NCBI GenBank assembly: GCA_963844205.1
Contig: CAWJNK010000014.1
Location: 806,001 to 870,000 of the forward strand
Source of the DNA: DASSUW01 sp963844205
GTDB lineage: Bacteria > Actinomycetota > Thermoleophilia > Solirubrobacterales > Solirubrobacteraceae
DNA: 64,000 nt
Direction: 5' to 3'
Shown here: positions 58,776-64,000 of the stretch, one piece after another
Position numbering within the stretch: position 1 is the first letter of the stretch
Layout: each line of letters begins with the position of its first letter
Notes under the pieces: generated by a model
What the model saw: the letters and a program-made list of their open reading frames with translations, nothing else
Told to the model about the DNA's origin: nothing
The model's database searches: none
Made by a program: the position numbers and the translations under genes

Positions 58776-59461
58776 GCGCGCTCCACGTTCTCGATGTGAC
58801 GGTGCATCGCGGCCGATGCCGCCTCGGGATCGCGCGCGCGCAGCGCGATGACGATCGCGCGGTGGTCGCTGGCGCTCTGCACGTGGACGGCGCGCCGCGC
58901 GCCCGTCCGCCGGCGCGACGCGAGCCCGGGCGCCCGGATCGACTCCATGAACCGCCCGAGCACCGCGTTCCCGGCGGCCACGCGGATGGCGTCGTGCAGC
59001 TCGAGGTCGGCCTCCATGAACGCCTGCGCGTCGCCGATCGCCGCCTCGGAGCGCTCGAGGCACGCATCGAGCACGGCCAGGGCGTCGTCGTCGATCCGGC
59101 GCGCCGCAAGGGCCGCCATGGCCGGCTCCACCACCTTGCGCGCCTCGAACAGCTGGTCCGAAGCGTGCTCGCTCAGCGACAGCACGAAGCTCAGGTGGCG
59201 CACGAGCAGGTCCGGCTCGAGCGAGGAAACGTAGGTCCCGGTCCCATGCCGCATCTCGGTCACGCCGAGCACGGTCAGTGCCTGCAGCGCCTCCCGCAGC
59301 GACGAGCGACTGACCCCCATCGAGGCCGCCAGCTCACGCTCGGCGGGCAGCCGATCGCCGGGACCGAGATGGCGCTGCTGGATCAGATCGAGCAGGCGCG
59401 AGACGATCTGCTGCGGCACCGCCTCCCTCGTGACGGTCCCGAACGCGGTTGGTCCGACCAC
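58772..59461 (-). CDS. GntR/FadR-family regulator of the molybdenum hydroxylase operon
   Basis: 229 aa from GTG 59461. wHTH (VPQQIVSRLLDLIQQRHLGPGDRLPAERELAASMGVSRSSLREALQAL) and FCD domain with DLELHDAIRVAAGN and SASDHRAIVIALRARD. It is the first gene of the operon and so probably controls it, responding to the substrate or a product. Confidence 0.92.
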   Translation of the reverse strand: MVGPTAFGTVTREAVPQQIVSRLLDLIQQRHLGPGDRLPAERELAASMGVSRSSLREALQALTVLGVTEMRHGTGTYVSSLEPDLLVRHLSFVLSLSEHASDQLFEARKVVEPAMAALAARRIDDDALAVLDACLERSEAAIGDAQAFMEADLELHDAIRVAAGNAVLGRFMESIRAPGLASRRRTGARRAVHVQSASDHRAIVIALRARDPEAASAAMHRHIENVERA

Positions 59462-59516
59462 CCGGCCACCGTACCTCCGCTGTCAAGCGCGCCGTTCTTC
59501 TAGCCTCGACCTCCAC

Positions 59517-61343
<1,827 letters not shown>

Positions 61344-61349
61344 ACGGCG

Positions 61350-61751
61350 TCAGCAGCCGCTCGCGAGCCGCGGAGCCGCGCGGTCACCGACATCGAGGCG
61401 GACGACGTCGGTGCCGCGCCGCTCCACCACCGCGTTCACCCCGTCACCGGTGATCCGCTGCGTATAGCGATCGCCGTCGGCGCTCAGGTGGATGTCGAGG
61501 TCGTGCCGCAGCGCGAGGCGCATGAAGTGCCCGCCCGCGAACTGCAGCGACGGGACCGTCTCGGCGTAGCGGCGACGGCGCGCCCGGTAGCAGAGCTGGG
61601 TGCGGTCGACCTCGACGAGCACGGCGTCGGCGGCACGCTCGCGCGCCAGCTCGGCCCGCGCTTCGGCCGACGGCCGAGCGGGATCCATGTCGCGCGTGAC
61701 GACCACCGCCATCGCGACGATGAGCCCGAGGAGGACGAGCCGGCCGTCCAT
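61350..61751 (-). CDS. Single-pass membrane protein of unknown function
   Basis: 133 aa from ATG 61751. One N-terminal membrane helix (RLVLLGLIVAMAVVV) followed by a ~110-residue extracytoplasmic domain with two Cys (LCYRARRR and the C-terminal Cys). Not recognised as a known family; the helix-plus-beta arrangement recalls pseudopilin-like or pilus-assembly proteins but lacks a prepilin peptidase site. Divergent from the trpB-like gene with only 19 bases between starts. Confidence 0.6.
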   Translation of the reverse strand: MDGRLVLLGLIVAMAVVVTRDMDPARPSAEARAELARERAADAVLVEVDRTQLCYRARRRRYAETVPSLQFAGGHFMRLALRHDLDIHLSADGDRYTQRITGDGVNAVVERRGTDVVRLDVGDRAAPRLASGC

Positions 61752-61770
61752 GCCGCATAGGATCGCGCTC

Positions 61771-63108
61771 ATGAGCGAGCCGACCAAGTTCCTGCTGGGC
61801 GAAGAGCAGATCCCCAGCCACTGGATCAACCTGCTGCCCGACCTCCCGGGCGAGCCGCTGCCGCCGCTCAGCCCCGCCACCGGTCAGCCGGCCGGGCCGG
61901 ACGACCTCACGCCGATCTTCCCGATGGGCCTGATCGCGCAGGAGGTCTCGCCGGAGCCCGAGGTCGAGATCCCGGCCGAGGTGCGCGAGGCCTACGGGCT
62001 GTGGCGGCCGACCCCGCTGTTCCGCGCCCGCCGGCTGGAGCGGGCGCTCAACACGAGCACGCGGATCTACTACAAGTACGAGGGCGGCTCGCCGGCCGGC
62101 TCGCACAAGCCCAACACCGCGGTCCCGCAGGCGTACGAGAACGCCAAGGCAGGCGTGAAGAAGCTCGCGACCGAGACCGGCGCCGGGCAGTGGGGATCGT
62201 CGCTGGCGTTCGCGTGCTCGCTGTTCGGGCTCGACTGCGAGGTGTTCATGGTCGGGTCGAGCTACGACCAGAAGCCCTACCGGCGCTCGATGATGGAGGC
62301 CTGGGGCGCGACCGTGCACCGCTCGCCCTCCGACCGCACGCAGTCCGGCCGCGGGCAGGCGCAGCACCCGACCGGCTCGCTGGGGATCGCGATCTCCGAG
62401 GCCGTCGAGGTCGCCGCGCAGGACCCGGACTGCAACTACTCGCTCGGCTCCGTCCTCAACCACGTCCTCCTGCATCAGACCGTGATCGGCCAGGAGGCGA
62501 TCCTGCAGATGGAGCTGGCGGGAGAGCAGCCCGACGTCGTGATCGGCTGCGTCGGCGGCGGCTCCAACTTCGCCGGTCTGGCGTTCCCGTTCCTGCGCGC
62601 CGGCTCGGGCGCGCGCTTCGTGGCCGCCGAGCCCGCCGCGTGCCCGACCCTCACCCGCGGCGTCTACCACTACGACTTCGGCGACACCGCCGGTCTCACG
62701 CCGCTGATGCCGATGTACACGCTCGGGCACGACTTCGTCCCGCCGCCCGTGCACGCCGGCGGCCTGCGCTACCACGGCGACGCCCCGATGCTGTGCGGGC
62801 TGGTGAAGGCGGGCCGGATCGAGGCGCGCGCGTACAAGCAGAACGAGACGTTCGAGGCCGCGGTCCGCTTCGCCCGCACCGAGGGCATCATCCCGGCCCC
62901 CGAGCCCGCCCACGCGATCCGCGCCGTGTTCGACGAGGTCGAGCGCGGCGACGCCGAGGTGATCCTGTTCGGCCTGTGCGGCCACGGCCACTTCGACCTC
63001 GCCGCCTATGACGCGTTCCTGTCCGGCAGCCTCGAGGACCCGGAGTTCTCCGAGGCCGACATGGAGGCCGCGCTCGCGCGCCTCCCGGAGGCGCCCGCGA
63101 TCGCCTAA
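61771..63108 (+). CDS. trpB: TrpB2-type tryptophan synthase beta-like enzyme
   Basis: 445 aa. PLP Lys113 in EGGSPAGSHKPNTA, phosphate-binding GCVGGGSNFAGL, and the long N-terminal region (LLGEEQIPSHWINLLPDLPG) typical of TrpB2 rather than TrpB1. TrpB2 can make tryptophan from indole and serine and often occurs without TrpA, as here. TAGGAT lies seven bases before the ATG, suggesting leaderless translation. Whether it is the main TrpB of the organism cannot be told. Confidence 0.92.
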   Translation: MSEPTKFLLGEEQIPSHWINLLPDLPGEPLPPLSPATGQPAGPDDLTPIFPMGLIAQEVSPEPEVEIPAEVREAYGLWRPTPLFRARRLERALNTSTRIYYKYEGGSPAGSHKPNTAVPQAYENAKAGVKKLATETGAGQWGSSLAFACSLFGLDCEVFMVGSSYDQKPYRRSMMEAWGATVHRSPSDRTQSGRGQAQHPTGSLGIAISEAVEVAAQDPDCNYSLGSVLNHVLLHQTVIGQEAILQMELAGEQPDVVIGCVGGGSNFAGLAFPFLRAGSGARFVAAEPAACPTLTRGVYHYDFGDTAGLTPLMPMYTLGHDFVPPPVHAGGLRYHGDAPMLCGLVKAGRIEARAYKQNETFEAAVRFARTEGIIPAPEPAHAIRAVFDEVERGDAEVILFGLCGHGHFDLAAYDAFLSGSLEDPEFSEADMEAALARLPEAPAIA

Positions 63109-63815
63109 GCGGCGTCGTGGAAGATGATCCCGAGCGCGGTGCGGCTGCCTTCGCGCACCGTGCTCACGCCGTGGCGCAGCCCGACCCGGTGGTACCCGCG
63201 CTTGCCGGCGTTCGGGCGCTCGCGGGTCGGGAAGATCACGAACGCGCCGCGCGGCGGGGTCAGCACGTGCGCGCGGCTCTGGGCGCGCGGGCGCTGCTCC
63301 ATCAGCACGAACTCGCCGCCCTCGAAGTCGTCGGTCAGCACGGTCACGACCTGGAACGGGAAGTAGACGTCCCCGTAGAGGTCCTGGTGGAGCGCGTTCC
63401 AGTCGCCGGGGCCGTAGCGCAGGACCAGCGGCGTCGGCCGCGTCTGGCCGGCGTCGTGGCAGCGGGCGAGCAGCTCCTCGTGGTCGAGCGGGAACGCGTC
63501 GTCCGGGCCCCCGAGTAGCGCCGACCAGTGGTTGGCGACCGGGGCGAGGTGGCCGTAGAACACGCGCCGGAGGTCGGCGATCGCCTCCGGCAGCGGGTGG
63601 TCGAAGTAGCGGTAGCGGCCATCGCCGAAGCGATGGCGGGCCATGTCGATCGTCGAGCGGAACCGCCCGCCGTCGAACAGATCCGCGAGCTCGAAGGTCT
63701 CGCGCTCGTCGAGCAGCGGCTCGGTGACCGCGAACCCGCGGGTGTCGAGCTGGTCGCGCAGGTCGTCCCAGTCGAGCTCGTCGACCCGCGCGTCGAGGGT
63801 GGTGGAGGTCAGCAT
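63105..63815 (-). CDS. 2OG-Fe(II) oxygenase
   Basis: 236 aa from ATG 63815. The metal-binding His143 and Asp145 in ALHQDLYGDVYFP, the distal His215 in GLRHGVSTV and Arg225 for 2-oxoglutarate fit the double-stranded beta-helix family. The FPFQVVTVLTDDFEGGEFV and EQRPRAQSRAHVLTPPRGAFVIF segments match DNA/protein-hydroxylase-like relatives. The substrate cannot be inferred; the gene is convergent with trpB (four-base overlap). Confidence 0.88.
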   Translation of the reverse strand: MLTSTTLDARVDELDWDDLRDQLDTRGFAVTEPLLDERETFELADLFDGGRFRSTIDMARHRFGDGRYRYFDHPLPEAIADLRRVFYGHLAPVANHWSALLGGPDDAFPLDHEELLARCHDAGQTRPTPLVLRYGPGDWNALHQDLYGDVYFPFQVVTVLTDDFEGGEFVLMEQRPRAQSRAHVLTPPRGAFVIFPTRERPNAGKRGYHRVGLRHGVSTVREGSRTALGIIFHDAA

Positions 63816-63946
63816 CACCGATGAAACGGCGCGGGCGCCGAAAGCGTGAGGCGGTCTCCAATGCCGTCTCAACGGGTGTCTGGAACCTGCCCGCTCCCAC
63901 CCTCCAGGAGTTCTGCGCCAACGCGATCGCCCCGTTGATCCCCGAA

Positions 63947-63974
63947 GCGCCGGCGGCCCGAAGGCCGCCGGCGC
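63947..63974. terminator. Strong terminator-like hairpin at the window end
   Basis: GCGCCGGCGGCC (63947-63958) pairs perfectly with GGCCGCCGGCGC (63963-63974) around the four-base loop CGAA (TTCG on the minus strand). It probably terminates a minus-strand gene lying just beyond the window. The remaining sequence 63816-64000 shows no convincing gene. Confidence 0.7.
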
Positions 63975-64000
63975 AGAGTCACCCCCGGCCTTCGTCCGGC

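Noticed and set aside
61444..63921. 825-codon minus-strand frame opposite the trpB-like gene
   Set aside because: Shadow frame; the plus-strand TrpB2 sequence has a PLP Lys and full length.
63821..64000. Plus-strand open frame running off the window end (begins MKRRGRRKREAV)
   Set aside because: Some codon bias, but it contains a perfect 12-bp terminator hairpin and has no recognisable domain. Too short to judge; probably not a gene.

Overview
The window is very GC-rich DNA with G or C at almost every third codon position. Genes are densely packed and joined by ATGA/GTGA overlaps, and several starts look leaderless. Gene content fits a soil actinobacterium of the Thermoleophilia/Solirubrobacterales type: an Rrf2-controlled SUF system, an inositol catabolic operon, CoxMSL-type molybdenum hydroxylases, a circularly permuted ATP-grasp/amidoligase cluster, and many secreted or GGDEF/PAS/GAF proteins. 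The taxonomic assignment is inference. No rRNA, tRNA, CRISPR array, integrase or intact transposase was seen.

Layout. 1-9.6 kb: end of a two-component pair, a frameshifted MMPL transporter, a bifunctional c-di-GMP enzyme, a subtilase, a YbaK-type deacylase, AzlCD, a CGNR regulator, and a 166-bp hairpin element next to an FCD-only regulator. 9.6-12.6 kb: Rieske-sufB-sufD. 12.6-16.5 kb: a structured intergenic region, then ATP-grasp, C26 peptidase and GCS2 ligase genes in one overlapping operon, and a small secreted protease. 16.5-27.7 kb: a LacI regulator facing a complete-looking inositol operon (isomerase, ABC importer, two MocA-type dehydrogenases, iolC, iolD, iolB). The operon ends in the first ~26 codons of iolA, cut off at a cluster of hairpins. 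27.7-34.6 kb: a probable insertion or rearrangement zone, an LPxTG repeat protein, a TetR regulator and stress-signalling proteins (GAF sensor, DUF2294, STAS), and an FN3 protein. 34.6-48.9 kb: mixed metabolic and envelope genes, including a second MMPL protein, a ThuA/sugar-dehydrogenase/cupredoxin fusion, an orphan histidine kinase, a WYL regulator divergent from a VOC protein, and a second 168-bp hairpin element. 48.9-54.4 kb: small enzymes and sufU-sufS-sufC with their Rrf2 regulator, then a transposase relic. 54.3-59.5 kb: an EthD protein, a molybdenum hydroxylase whose large subunit is split in two genes, a cyclase and a GntR regulator. 59.5-64 kb: typA, a TrpB2-type enzyme and a 2OG oxygenase.

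How the genes work together. The two suf loci share the sequence TACCCCGTGA at the start of their first genes and are probably one Fe-S regulon split over about 40 kb. Their products could serve the Fe-S enzymes here: Rieske protein, CoxS-type subunit and Rrf2 itself. The LacI protein and its two identical 14-bp palindromes probably control inositol uptake and breakdown. Most notable for follow-up are the two long hairpin elements whose tips form stop codons together with a RAYT-like transposase relic, the truncation of iolA at three consecutive hairpins, an RBS-sequestering hairpin ahead of an anti-anti-sigma factor gene, a 35-codon overlapping ORF in the inositol operon, and a native-looking split molybdenum hydroxylase.
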